From: Deltaproteobacteria bacterium
GTDB lineage: Bacteria > Desulfobacterota > Desulfarculia > Adiutricales > Adiutricaceae
Length of the DNA stretch: 46,993 bases
Assembly (NCBI GenBank): GCA_031269825.1
Contig: JAISYP010000052.1
Coordinates: 1 to 46,993 of the forward strand
Reading direction: 5' to 3'
A program made the translations under genes and the position numbers. Below, piece by piece: positions 1 to 8,099 of the stretch (position 1 is its first letter; every line of letters starts with the position of its first letter). The notes beneath the pieces were generated by a model that was not told the origin of the DNA, did not search any database, and saw only the letters and a list, made by a program, of their open reading frames with translations.

Positions 1-140
1 TCTTGGGGGTTTTCTTCCAGATACCTTAATAGGTATTCCACTAGCGTTTTAGTCTTGCCACTACCCGCCCCAGCCACCAGACAAAAGTTGGTCTGGCTAG
101 CGAGAACCGCCTCTTGGGATTTATCAAATCGCTGGGCCAT
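1..140 (-). CDS. addA: AddA/UvrD-type helicase-nuclease subunit, N-terminal fragment
   Basis: Only the first 46 codons lie in the window; the gene runs off the left edge. The peptide starts MAQRFDKSQEAVLA, and residues 21-30 (LVAGAGSGKT) are a superfamily 1 helicase Walker A motif preceded by the usual Q-motif region. The family unwinds DNA from double-strand breaks. The gene lies 83 bp downstream of the AddB-like gene on the same strand, the normal addB-addA order, which is the main reason to prefer AddA over UvrD or PcrA. The ATG at 138-140 is preceded by GGTGAG. The nuclease domain expected at the C-terminus cannot be seen here. Confidence 0.75.
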   Translation of the reverse strand, partial: MAQRFDKSQEAVLASQTNFCLVAGAGSGKTKTLVEYLLRYLEENPQ

Positions 141-223
141 AACTCACCGTATAAAAGCGCGTCAAAAAAAGCCACCAAAGAAAAATTATTAACAAAAAAA
201 ACATTGTCTACGTCTGCCCAAAA

Positions 224-3200
224 CTAATCTTCTGATCGCTCGTCAAGGGGCGCGGCCTGAGAACAGACGAACCTAAAATGGCAATCGTCGCAATCTTTAG
301 GCTCGCGGTAGACCCCTCGCCGGAGGTCACGCCACAGATTGGCCATAAAATCCTGGAAAATCTGAAGATCAAAATCCACTTCCAATTCCACGGATTTATC
401 TTTGGGATTGATGAACTCAAAAAAAGCTCGCGTCGGTAGGCCAAAATGGTTTTCCACGGCCAAACGGTACAACAAAGGCGCGTAACTAACGCTATTGACG
501 TTTTTATCAAATGACTTAGCGTCGTTAACCTCGTTTTTATTACGTTTAAGTTTGTCGTAATAATCCGAATGAGTAAGCTTGTAATCTCGGATAATAAGGC
601 TGTCCGGATCTTTGGTTATGTCGACCCGATCCACTCGGCCACGCAGGTAAACCTTGTCCTGGCCCTGGCCAAAAGCCACGGCTGGGCCAGGCGCGGGCAG
701 AGAAGTTTCCTTGGGATCGTTCCCAAAAGGCCATTCTAGGGCCTTCACGGCGGTCTTAGCCAAATCAGCTTGACGCGCCAGCCAAGAGCGCAGGCTTTTT
801 CCTAGAGCCGTCAGCTGACGCTCAAAAATCGGCTCGCGGCCAACGGGGTTGTTCCGGGCGAGGTTAGAGCTAAAAACCTCAAATATCTCCTTCAGCCGGC
901 TCCAGCTTAAGTCTTTTTTCTCCGTAACATCAACTAAGGGCCGCATGAATTCCCTTAAAACGCCATGAACTAAATCGCCTTGGCTTATTCTATCCCAATC
1001 ATCCATCGGTTCCACGGCCGTGGTCAGTTTTAAGATATGGGCCAACCAAAACTTACGCGAGCATTGGGCGTAATCTCTCAAGGGGGAGAGAGACAAAATC
1101 GGCCCATCCGAAAGTCGAGAAAAAGTGTTGATCCACTTATCAATGATCGCTGGCGATAGATTTTTGAGCGGAGCTTGGATGACTCGGCGAGCTTTTAAAG
1201 ACGCCCATAAGAGAGCTGGGTTTTCCGCGGGGATTAAGCGCAAAATATTTTCGGGCGGATCCACATTTTTCTCGGCCAGATACGTCAAAAGCTCGCCCTT
1301 ATCTCGCAAATCATTTAGTTTCAAAGAACGCCCCACCGCCACGGTTTTAGGTGGATCCTTGGACCACAAAGCCAACAAGGGTTTGATGACCGCGGAAGGC
1401 GAAAGGGCCTTTTTCCGGGCGCCTTCGGTATTTTCCGCGTACGACAAAACCACGCTCTTGGCCTGACCAAGGGCGGTGGCGAACATCTCCTCGCCCTGCC
1501 GGTAGCCCTCTTGTGGCCCTGTCCATAAAGAGCGCCCCAAAGAGGTTTGGGCTAAACTTTTAATGAACTCGTCCGGCCACCAACGCCCCTCCGCCTTAGC
1601 CGAAGGAAAAACTGATTCGTTAAGACCTAATAAATACAATTTTTCAAAACGCGCGCCATTTAAATCGTAATAATTGACCAGCCAGACGCCCGAGGAAGGC
1701 GAGGAGCCTGACGAGCCTAAACTAACCGCGCCCAAAGCCCGGCGCGACCAAAAGCGAAACGCCTCCAAAGACGCCTCGGGGGCGTCCACGGAACCAGCCA
1801 CGGCCAAAGCCAATTCTTCCAAAACCTGTCGATATTTGACCGCGGCCACTTCTTCCAGCTTTAACCTGGGCCCATACTCATTTAATGTTTGATCCATAAA
1901 TTGGCTCGGGCGATCCGGCCAAATGTTTAAAACCTTGTCCGACCACTGGGGCCAACGTTGACGTTTGAGTAAATTAGCCGGTTTATCCGATAAATTTGGC
2001 CAACCCAAAATTTCCAGGATTTCGGCGAAGGTGGCGAAAAAATGGGGCCAAGTCTTTTGTTGGCTTAATTTAACTCCTAAGGCGCGGGTCAGTTTAACGG
2101 CCGTCAAAACTGGCACTAGCTCCGTCTTTTGACCGTAAGCGATGGCTCTTTCCAGATTAAGCTCGTAAGCTCCCCCGGCCCGATCATCGGAGATCCCGGC
2201 GGACAAAATCGACTCCAGAGGCCAATCTTTCACGCCAAAATTAAAATACGGCGAGCGGGCCACCTCCAAAAACCTTAACAATTCCCAATTAGAAGTAAAA
2301 AGAGCCAACAGGTCGTTAATGGCCAAAACCGGGGCGGCGTTAATTAACGGTTCCCCACGGTGGCAATAAAACTCAATCCCAAAACGACGCCCGATATCCA
2401 AAAAATCCGCCAGATACGTGTCCATATGGGGCACGGCCGTGGCCAAATGGCGGGGCGGAACGCCCGCCAATATCATTTTTTTCAGATCTCGCCCCACCGC
2501 CTCCACTTCCTGGTAACGGGTCGGGGCTTTAAGAATGACCAGCGCCTCCCCCACGGGTGGGGGATCAAAATCAACCGGGGGGCCAAAAATGTTTTGGCTA
2601 GCGTAAGCCAAGGGCGCGGGGGTATCCTCGTAATCAGGGTCATCTTGGTCAGCGAACTTAAGCTCTAAGTTAGAACTGGGGGACTTGTAAAACTCCTCCA
2701 TCAAGCGCAACCGTTGGAACCCCCAATTTAATCCCCCGTGATCTCGGCGTTCCTCCGTGAGCCAAGGGGGTATATCCAGGCGGATCTTGACCATTCGGCC
2801 AGAAAGAGCCAACGCTTTCAATAGCTCCGTCTCAAAAGGGGATAACCTTTGGCTATGGTAGCAATGGATCGTCTGGATTTCCCGTAAAAACCGAAAATCC
2901 TCCCCCTTTTTTAAAGCGTGAATAATTTTGAGCCGAAGGGTAAATTGATCCTCGCGCTCGCCCAGCCAACGGTCATACGCCTCGCCTAAACTAGCTAAAG
3001 CCTGGGCCAGAGCCTGTGGGGCCAAAGCTCCCACCTCGGGCCAAGTTAAACCGGCCAAACGCAGGCGATCTAAGCCATCGGCCAATTGGTCGGCCAATTC
3101 GGCCGTCTGGGCGATGGTTGGTTCCCCGGATAAACCCAATATGGGACGCAAACTCGGGGCCTGACGGTTCAGAAAAAAAATCTTGTCCCAGTCATCCACC

Positions 3201-3439
3201 AGTTCCGGCCAACGTTCCTCGGCCAGACGTCGTTCCAGATGGCTAAAAGAAAAAATTTGGGCCCGCAAAAGGACATTTAACCGGCTCATGATCTGATCGC
3301 GAACTTGGAAAGCGACCATCTCGTTGGGGACGATAACCAGATCCGTGGGCGGAAAAATAGTGCCCGGCTGGGCGTTGGCTGGAGCGCCCGGCTTAACTTT
3401 CAGAAGACTTAATAGAGGTGTGATGGGAGCTATGGTCAC
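224..3439 (-). CDS. addB: AddB-like PD-(D/E)XK nuclease, double-strand-break repair
   Basis: This 1071-residue protein resembles the AddB/RexB subunit of the AddAB recombination complex, which resects broken DNA ends. The C-terminus shows the nuclease signature: GRVDRVD with Asp937, then RDYK with Asp952 and Lys954. Four cysteines are arranged as in the AddB iron-sulfur cluster: Cys793 in YAQCSRKF and CxxCxxxxxC ending at Cys1059. The N-terminus lacks a clear Walker A motif, as in divergent AddB/RexB proteins where this helicase half is not motor-active. The start is GTG at 3439, overlapping the stop of the CheX-like gene by four bases (GTGA), so translation is probably coupled. The addA fragment follows. 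The alternative name is simply PD-(D/E)XK nuclease family protein. Confidence 0.85.
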   Translation of the reverse strand: MTIAPITPLLSLLKVKPGAPANAQPGTIFPPTDLVIVPNEMVAFQVRDQIMSRLNVLLRAQIFSFSHLERRLAEERWPELVDDWDKIFFLNRQAPSLRPILGLSGEPTIAQTAELADQLADGLDRLRLAGLTWPEVGALAPQALAQALASLGEAYDRWLGEREDQFTLRLKIIHALKKGEDFRFLREIQTIHCYHSQRLSPFETELLKALALSGRMVKIRLDIPPWLTEERRDHGGLNWGFQRLRLMEEFYKSPSSNLELKFADQDDPDYEDTPAPLAYASQNIFGPPVDFDPPPVGEALVILKAPTRYQEVEAVGRDLKKMILAGVPPRHLATAVPHMDTYLADFLDIGRRFGIEFYCHRGEPLINAAPVLAINDLLALFTSNWELLRFLEVARSPYFNFGVKDWPLESILSAGISDDRAGGAYELNLERAIAYGQKTELVPVLTAVKLTRALGVKLSQQKTWPHFFATFAEILEILGWPNLSDKPANLLKRQRWPQWSDKVLNIWPDRPSQFMDQTLNEYGPRLKLEEVAAVKYRQVLEELALAVAGSVDAPEASLEAFRFWSRRALGAVSLGSSGSSPSSGVWLVNYYDLNGARFEKLYLLGLNESVFPSAKAEGRWWPDEFIKSLAQTSLGRSLWTGPQEGYRQGEEMFATALGQAKSVVLSYAENTEGARKKALSPSAVIKPLLALWSKDPPKTVAVGRSLKLNDLRDKGELLTYLAEKNVDPPENILRLIPAENPALLWASLKARRVIQAPLKNLSPAIIDKWINTFSRLSDGPILSLSPLRDYAQCSRKFWLAHILKLTTAVEPMDDWDRISQGDLVHGVLREFMRPLVDVTEKKDLSWSRLKEIFEVFSSNLARNNPVGREPIFERQLTALGKSLRSWLARQADLAKTAVKALEWPFGNDPKETSLPAPGPAVAFGQGQDKVYLRGRVDRVDITKDPDSLIIRDYKLTHSDYYDKLKRNKNEVNDAKSFDKNVNSVSYAPLLYRLAVENHFGLPTRAFFEFINPKDKSVELEVDFDLQIFQDFMANLWRDLRRGVYREPKDCDDCHFRFVCSQAAPLDERSED

Positions 3440-3966
3440 GCTAGTTTCACCGGGGCCAAAAAGCGCAGGAAAAAGTCGATCCGCCGATCTCCACCTGATA
3501 GTTTAAAGGTCATATGGTAAGCCTCGTCTTCTTTGGCGACCGGCGCCAGGTAATGAGCCACCAGCTTTTCCGGGGGATCAAAAACAATGTCCAAGCCAAA
3601 TTTAGCCCAATCCGAACAGGTTAAACCAATAATGATGTTCAAAAATTCGGCCAAAACGTTTTCCACCCCCTGGCGATGACTAGCCATTTCCGGGTCTAAA
3701 CCCATTTTGACCGCGATGGCCCGGGCCAAATCTTGGGCCACCTGAAAAACATGGAACGCGCAAATTAAAAAACCACCCACCGGACGCCCCTGAATCTGGC
3801 CCTTAAAATCAACCCGCGCGCCCTCGACGTACTGACCGTCCGCGAGGTTAGCCTCGCGGGCTAACCCCCCCGCGACCGCGGACAAGGAACTCATCCGGAC
3901 AATGGCTTCCAAGGCGTGATTGTTTAATATCTCCGCGCACCTGTGGTATAATGTGTCCCATTTCAT
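3436..3966 (-). CDS. CheX/CheC-like domain protein
   Basis: A 176-residue protein without signal peptide. Residues about 95-118 carry an E-N-x2-A-E-F-x-N-I-I-I-G pattern (ENVLAEFLNIIIG), which matches the conserved Glu-Asn helix of CheX/CheC phosphatases that dephosphorylate CheY-P. No receiver, kinase or chemoreceptor gene is in the window, so a chemotaxis role is not supported by context; stand-alone CheX domains also occur next to other response regulators. The ATG at 3966 follows a weak AGG, and the gene begins 21 bp after the lipoprotein stop. Its 3' end overlaps addB. Assignment rests on this motif and length, so moderate confidence. Confidence 0.6.
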   Translation of the reverse strand: MKWDTLYHRCAEILNNHALEAIVRMSSLSAVAGGLAREANLADGQYVEGARVDFKGQIQGRPVGGFLICAFHVFQVAQDLARAIAVKMGLDPEMASHRQGVENVLAEFLNIIIGLTCSDWAKFGLDIVFDPPEKLVAHYLAPVAKEDEAYHMTFKLSGGDRRIDFFLRFLAPVKLA

Positions 3967-3987
3967 CAGTTAGCGCCTGTAGCGGAC

Positions 3988-4377
3988 TTAAACATTAGTC
4001 CGCCGACTCCGAGGCAACCCCATCTTCTCGCACCCTGGTTTGGCTCGACTGTAGCTGGCCACCTTATGGTAAGGATCCACGGTCACCGTGATCCCGCATT
4101 CCCCACTGGTCACTAAGTTCGGCTTAGCCGCTTCCCGACCGCCTGGGCCATAATCTAGGGAATCGGGGCTAACGGCGGCGGCCAAACGATCCCAATGGTA
4201 TTGCTGGCGGCCATCGGACAAGTTGAACTTGTAGGCGGGATCGCCCCAAGCCTTGATCAACTCTTCGATGGGGGCCCCCAGCCAATCGTTCATGATCTGA
4301 GTGTAATTCTTGGGCGGATTGACGATCGAGCAGCCAACCAAAAGAATGAGCCCGGCCAAAAGCGCGAAATTTTTCAT
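3988..4377 (-). CDS. Small outer-membrane-type lipoprotein, unknown function
   Basis: The 129-residue product begins MKNFALLAGLILLVGCS, a signal peptide with a lipobox (LVGC) and predicted lipidation at Cys16. The mature part has a short conserved-looking block, WLGAPIEELIKAWGDP followed by DGRQQYHW. This block is common in small proteobacterial lipoproteins of unknown role and is loosely reminiscent of BamE/SmpA-type folds, but I would not name it so. GAGG sits 6 bases before the ATG. It is the first gene of the apparent lipoprotein-cheX-addB-addA transcript; a functional link to DNA repair is not evident. Confidence 0.75.
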   Translation of the reverse strand: MKNFALLAGLILLVGCSIVNPPKNYTQIMNDWLGAPIEELIKAWGDPAYKFNLSDGRQQYHWDRLAAAVSPDSLDYGPGGREAAKPNLVTSGECGITVTVDPYHKVASYSRAKPGCEKMGLPRSRRTNV

Positions 4378-4594
4378 AAAGACCTCAAATGTTTACTAGC
4401 GATGGGTATTGGTCAAACATTAAAACTTTAACAGATTAAAGTTGTTTTGTCGAGTAAAAATCCTAAATAAAAAAACCTAAATAAAATTCACTTCGCGAAA
4501 GCTATATTTACGCGGTTAATGAGGAACCCCATTAAAGCGACCACCTCTAAACCACCAAAACCCCTAATAGACCACCCTTAAAAAAAGGAACCCC

Positions 4595-5077
4595 ATGCCC
4601 ATTCAAATCATCAACGGCGATTTAATCGTCATGAAAACCGACGCCATTGTCAACGCCGCCAATACCTCGCTAACCATGGGTGGCGGAGTTTGTGGCTCCA
4701 TTTTTCGGGCCGCCGGGATTGAGGCCATGACCAAAGCTTGCCAGGCTCTAAAGTCTTGTCCCACGGGACAAGCGGTCATAACCCCCGGTTTTAACCTCGC
4801 CGCCCGATATGTCATCCATACGGTAGGCCCAGTCTGGCGTGGCGGCCAAAACCGCGAGCCAGAACTTTTAGCCGCTTGCTATCAAAATAGTCTCCAACTG
4901 ATTCTAGACCACGGCGGCCAATCCATCGCTTTTCCTTTAATATCCGCGGGCGTTTATGGCTACCCCAAACTACAAGCCCTGAGCGTGGCCCAAAAAGCGA
5001 TCCATGATTTTCTGGTTAGCCTAAACTCTTCAGCCAAAATAGAGGAGGAGCTAACGGTTTTCCTGGTCTTGCGGTAA
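4595..5077 (+). CDS. Macro-domain ADP-ribose hydrolase-like protein with altered active site
   Basis: A 160-residue macro domain of the YmdB/MacroD type, which removes ADP-ribose from proteins or hydrolyses O-acetyl-ADP-ribose. Visible signatures are GDLIVMKTDAIVNAANTSL at residues 8-26, GGGVCGSIFRAAG at 29-41, and PLISAGVYGYP near residue 120. The Asn equivalent to YmdB Asn25 is present (Asn23), but the GGGVDG catalytic Asp is Cys33. The C-terminus stops at VFLVLR, roughly 15-20 residues shorter than usual, so the last helix may be missing. AAAGGA lies 7 bases before the ATG. It is the only plus-strand gene in the first 29 kb and converges on the SrfA-1 gene. It may bind rather than cleave ADP-ribose. 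Confidence 0.85.
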   Translation: MPIQIINGDLIVMKTDAIVNAANTSLTMGGGVCGSIFRAAGIEAMTKACQALKSCPTGQAVITPGFNLAARYVIHTVGPVWRGGQNREPELLAACYQNSLQLILDHGGQSIAFPLISAGVYGYPKLQALSVAQKAIHDFLVSLNSSAKIEEELTVFLVLR

Positions 5078-5086
5078 CCTCAATCG

Positions 5087-5115
5087 CCACGTTTAGTCCA
5101 CCCGATTAAACGTGG
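5087..5115. other. Stem-loop between convergent genes
   Basis: Perfect 9-bp inverted repeat CCACGTTTA / TAAACGTGG separated by 11 bases, between the macro-domain gene and the SrfA-1 gene and including the SrfA-1 stop codon. No T-run follows on either strand, so it is not a standard intrinsic terminator, but it is the only candidate for ending these converging transcripts. Confidence 0.35.
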
Positions 5116-6592
5116 TGTCAATGGACGGCGAGCCCGGTTGCTCAATGACACAGTCCACCTCGTTTTTATCTTTCTTCGCTTTCGGGTAGCAAACCATATT
5201 GGATTGGGAATACTTGGAATTGTCTTTAGGGCAAATCAGCCCTCCCCTTTGGGTAACCACCAAAGTTCCATCGCTGAAAGTGGCGTAAGCCGTGGTGGAG
5301 CAGGTCTGGTAATACTTGTTCTTGGCGTCGGTCTCTTCCAAGGTGACCACGGCGTTGCCTTTGGAGTTAAAACAATATTTTACCTCAATAGGCAGTCCCG
5401 TCGATCGGCCGGACAACCCCTCGGAAAGAGACTCCCAACAGCCTTCCATGAAAGAAAAATCGTTTTTCTCCGCCGCCCCAGCGGGAATTTCCAACGGGCT
5501 ATTCTTGGGCTTAGATTCCGGCTCAAGTTCGGGTTCCGCCTCCAGCTCGGGTTCTTCCTCATCCATGGGTTCTTCCTTAGGCTTGGGATCTTCCTTCGGT
5601 TTGGGCTCTTCTTGAGGTTTTAGCTCCGGCTTAGGCTCTTCTATAGGCTTTGGCTCCGCCTGGGGATCTTCTTTGGGCGGCTTTTCGGTGGGTGGCTCCG
5701 TGGACTCGAACGGTGGCGTCAGCGCTTTGGGCAATGAACAACTAGCTAATTTCGTGGAATACAATTTACGTAAATCGTCCAACTGATGACGTAACCCTTC
5801 CTCTTCAACGTTGTTGCGGTCAAAAGTGGCCGCGTCCAAGTGAGGTGGGTTGAGTAACTGATCAAAAAAAATCCTTAAACCAGGAAAAAGAAGAATAAAC
5901 GCGATGGCCAACAGGATAAACCCCAAAAATAGCCCCAAAAACAATTTCCAGAGACTATGTTGACCGTAAACCACCGTGAGCGGTGGCGTCACCACAAGCG
6001 GTTCCGTCTCCTCAAGCGTCGTCTCCTCGAGCGGCGTCGCCTCGAGCGGTTCCGTCTCCTCCGAGATGGGAGTCAGATTTTCGGTTAAACGCGGGGTTGA
6101 CTCTGGCAACTCTACCAAGGAAGCCGTTAAATTCGCGGAATTTAAGTGGGCCCCGTCAAAAGGGGTTAAACCCCAGCCCGCCACCACCGGCCGACCACCC
6201 ACCATATAAACTTGATACTTTTCCGGGTGACTTAAAATTAGGGCCAATAACTCCCCAGCCAATTTCCGGTTCCGAGACGAGGACGTCTGGAACTTATTGG
6301 CCAATTCCATCAGCTCATTCTTTCTTTCCTCGATCACTTCCCGCGCGAATCTCTGATCCTCCTGGCTTAAGTTCTCGTACGGAACCACTTGCCCAGTCAA
6401 ATTGGAATACCAATTGATCTGGTTGTGGTCAGCGTTTTTAACCGGCTCGGCCAACAATTGAGCCCGATCTGGGGACAATTCATCGGAGATCAACTGGTTA
6501 AAAAGGTAATAGCGAGATATCATATTCACCCCATCATGGGTGTCCACATGATAATCAAGAATTTTCGAGGAATGGATCATCTGCCTGGGCAT
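5093..6592 (-). CDS. SrfA family membrane protein, copy 1
   Basis: This 499-residue protein matches the SrfA layout. Its cytoplasmic N-terminal domain has INWYSNLTGQVVPYENL near residue 60 and YQVYMVGGRPVVAGWGL near 145. One membrane helix follows at about 222-245 (LFLGLFLGFILLAIAFILLF). Next come a short helical stretch ending in Cys, a long Pro/Glu/Lys linker, and a C-terminal domain beginning FMEGCW with six cysteines. srfA was named as an SsrB-regulated gene in Salmonella and sits with srfB and srfC; its molecular role is unsettled. Here the copy is 10 kb from srfBC, directly after the protease gene (15-bp gap, AGGA before the ATG). A second full copy precedes srfB. I infer an outward-facing disulfide-bonded ectodomain. 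Confidence 0.75.
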   Translation of the reverse strand: MPRQMIHSSKILDYHVDTHDGVNMISRYYLFNQLISDELSPDRAQLLAEPVKNADHNQINWYSNLTGQVVPYENLSQEDQRFAREVIEERKNELMELANKFQTSSSRNRKLAGELLALILSHPEKYQVYMVGGRPVVAGWGLTPFDGAHLNSANLTASLVELPESTPRLTENLTPISEETEPLEATPLEETTLEETEPLVVTPPLTVVYGQHSLWKLFLGLFLGFILLAIAFILLFPGLRIFFDQLLNPPHLDAATFDRNNVEEEGLRHQLDDLRKLYSTKLASCSLPKALTPPFESTEPPTEKPPKEDPQAEPKPIEEPKPELKPQEEPKPKEDPKPKEEPMDEEEPELEAEPELEPESKPKNSPLEIPAGAAEKNDFSFMEGCWESLSEGLSGRSTGLPIEVKYCFNSKGNAVVTLEETDAKNKYYQTCSTTAYATFSDGTLVVTQRGGLICPKDNSKYSQSNMVCYPKAKKDKNEVDCVIEQPGSPSIDTTFNRVD

Positions 6593-6607
6593 GGGGATTC
6601 CTAAGCC

Positions 6608-7813
6608 TTAATCAAGCCGAATATTGTTTTCGGCTAAAAACAACAACATATCACGCCCACCCAGCGCCACATTGACCTGGCGATTGCTCTTTTCGTCAAT
6701 TCGGATAAAAGTGTTGATGCCAATGACCTCGCCGTTTTTGTCGATTAAAGGCCCCCCACTATTGCCGTGGGAAACATCGGCGGTGTGGCTAATCAAAGGT
6801 AAATTCCCCTCAATCCGCTGAATAACGCTAATAACGCCCTCCGCGTAGACCAATTCAGGAGCCGCGCTCATATTCCCGTTCAACAATTCGCTCATTTTGG
6901 GATCAGCCTTGGTCAATAACCCTGGATAACCCCAGGCGCTAACCCGATCCGCCCGTTTGGCCTCCCTGGAAATCTTCAATACCTTCCTAGGAGGTAGCGT
7001 GGGCGAACCGTCTTTATAAGGTGATTTGACTTTTAAAATCGCGTAGTCCCGAAAGTTATCCGGCTGACTAACCAAAACCAGTTCCGCCTTTTGAACATGA
7101 CCAAGTCTTTTGTTAGTCACCATGATCTTCCCGTTTTTTCGGGCCTTTAAGACATCCTCAACAACATGGCGATTAGTCATGATCAGGTTTTCAGACACGA
7201 AAAAGCCCGTGCCAGTGGAAATGTCGACTTTGCCCACCGCCAAAACGAGAACCGTGGCCTCCTCAATGTCGTCCATGATAGTTTGTGGGTCATCGGAAGA
7301 TTGTTCCGGTTTATAGACTTCTGGCTCAGGGACGCGCTCTGGCTCGGGCTCGGGCTCAGGCGGCGATGAATTTTTTTGGGTCGGCTCGGCTTGGTCTTTA
7401 GGCGAACCCGGAGTCGCGCCCGGACTACCCGAGGCTGAGCCAACGGACGGAGCTTGGCCTAAAGCGCCTGCCCCGCCCAAAGCTGGGGGAACGGAATGGG
7501 GCGGACGGTCAAGTTTAGGCGACGAAAACAGACCCGGAGCCGCCGAGGGATCGGCGCATACATCCTCATTAAGAAGATTCTTATAACGGTCAATCTCAGT
7601 TTTAAGGGCATTAATATTAGCCGACTGAAAGGAAAAGGTGTCAACCTTAGCCACTTCAGCCCTATAAATGGTCTTGTTATAAAAAAAATAGAAAATTAGC
7701 CCCAAAATTAAGCCGGCCAGGAGCAGGCCTATAAAAAAACCCACCAAGTAGGAAGGCCTATTGACCACCGTCACGGAAGGAGCTAACTGAATATTGGAAT
7801 TATTCTGACCCAT
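6608..7813 (-). CDS. Membrane-anchored trypsin-like serine protease (DegP-like fold), intact triad
   Basis: A 401-residue protein with a membrane helix at about 24-45, a short helical segment ending in Cys near residue 88, a Pro-rich spacer, and a chymotrypsin-fold domain from about 180. The catalytic residues are all present: His216 (TNRHVV), Asp256 (RDYAIL) and Ser352 (GNSGG). There is no PDZ domain, unlike DegP/DegS. The topology implies an active site in the periplasm. It sits between the FGE-fold gene and SrfA-1. A paralogue at 23367-24341 in the same cluster has lost His and Ser. The ATG at 7813 has only a weak ribosome site (GTGAG). Its substrate is unknown; SrfA ectodomains are an obvious inferred candidate. 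Confidence 0.85.
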   Translation of the reverse strand: MGQNNSNIQLAPSVTVVNRPSYLVGFFIGLLLAGLILGLIFYFFYNKTIYRAEVAKVDTFSFQSANINALKTEIDRYKNLLNEDVCADPSAAPGLFSSPKLDRPPHSVPPALGGAGALGQAPSVGSASGSPGATPGSPKDQAEPTQKNSSPPEPEPEPERVPEPEVYKPEQSSDDPQTIMDDIEEATVLVLAVGKVDISTGTGFFVSENLIMTNRHVVEDVLKARKNGKIMVTNKRLGHVQKAELVLVSQPDNFRDYAILKVKSPYKDGSPTLPPRKVLKISREAKRADRVSAWGYPGLLTKADPKMSELLNGNMSAAPELVYAEGVISVIQRIEGNLPLISHTADVSHGNSGGPLIDKNGEVIGINTFIRIDEKSNRQVNVALGGRDMLLFLAENNIRLD

Positions 7814-8099
7814 AAGCTCACTTAGATCAAATTATTGTTGATAAAATCAAAATAACTCAATTTTAACAACAATCAAACTTGATTAACTGATCCAAAAACC
7901 AAGCTCCCGAACCCCAAGGGCCAGGCTCAACCCAGGCCAAAACTCAATGGGAGCGATTAATCTCCATTAATACTACAACAATAGCGCTACCTGGCCAAAT
8001 AAAAAAACTTTTTGGCGAGCCGGCCGCCCGAGTCGCCCAACAAACCTGAGTCGCGTTAAACGCGATGGATAATTTTGGATCTTGATTAGACGCGCCAAA

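Noticed and set aside
2400-3100. Very frequent TTGGCC/GGCCAA hexamers as an uptake or segregation signal
   Set aside because: They mostly coincide with Leu-Ala and Trp-Pro codons in a preferred-codon background; without counts against expectation there is no case.
5138-5623. 161-codon plus-strand frame opposite SrfA-1
   Set aside because: Antisense to the proline-glutamate linker; phenylalanine-leucine repeats result from the repeat DNA.
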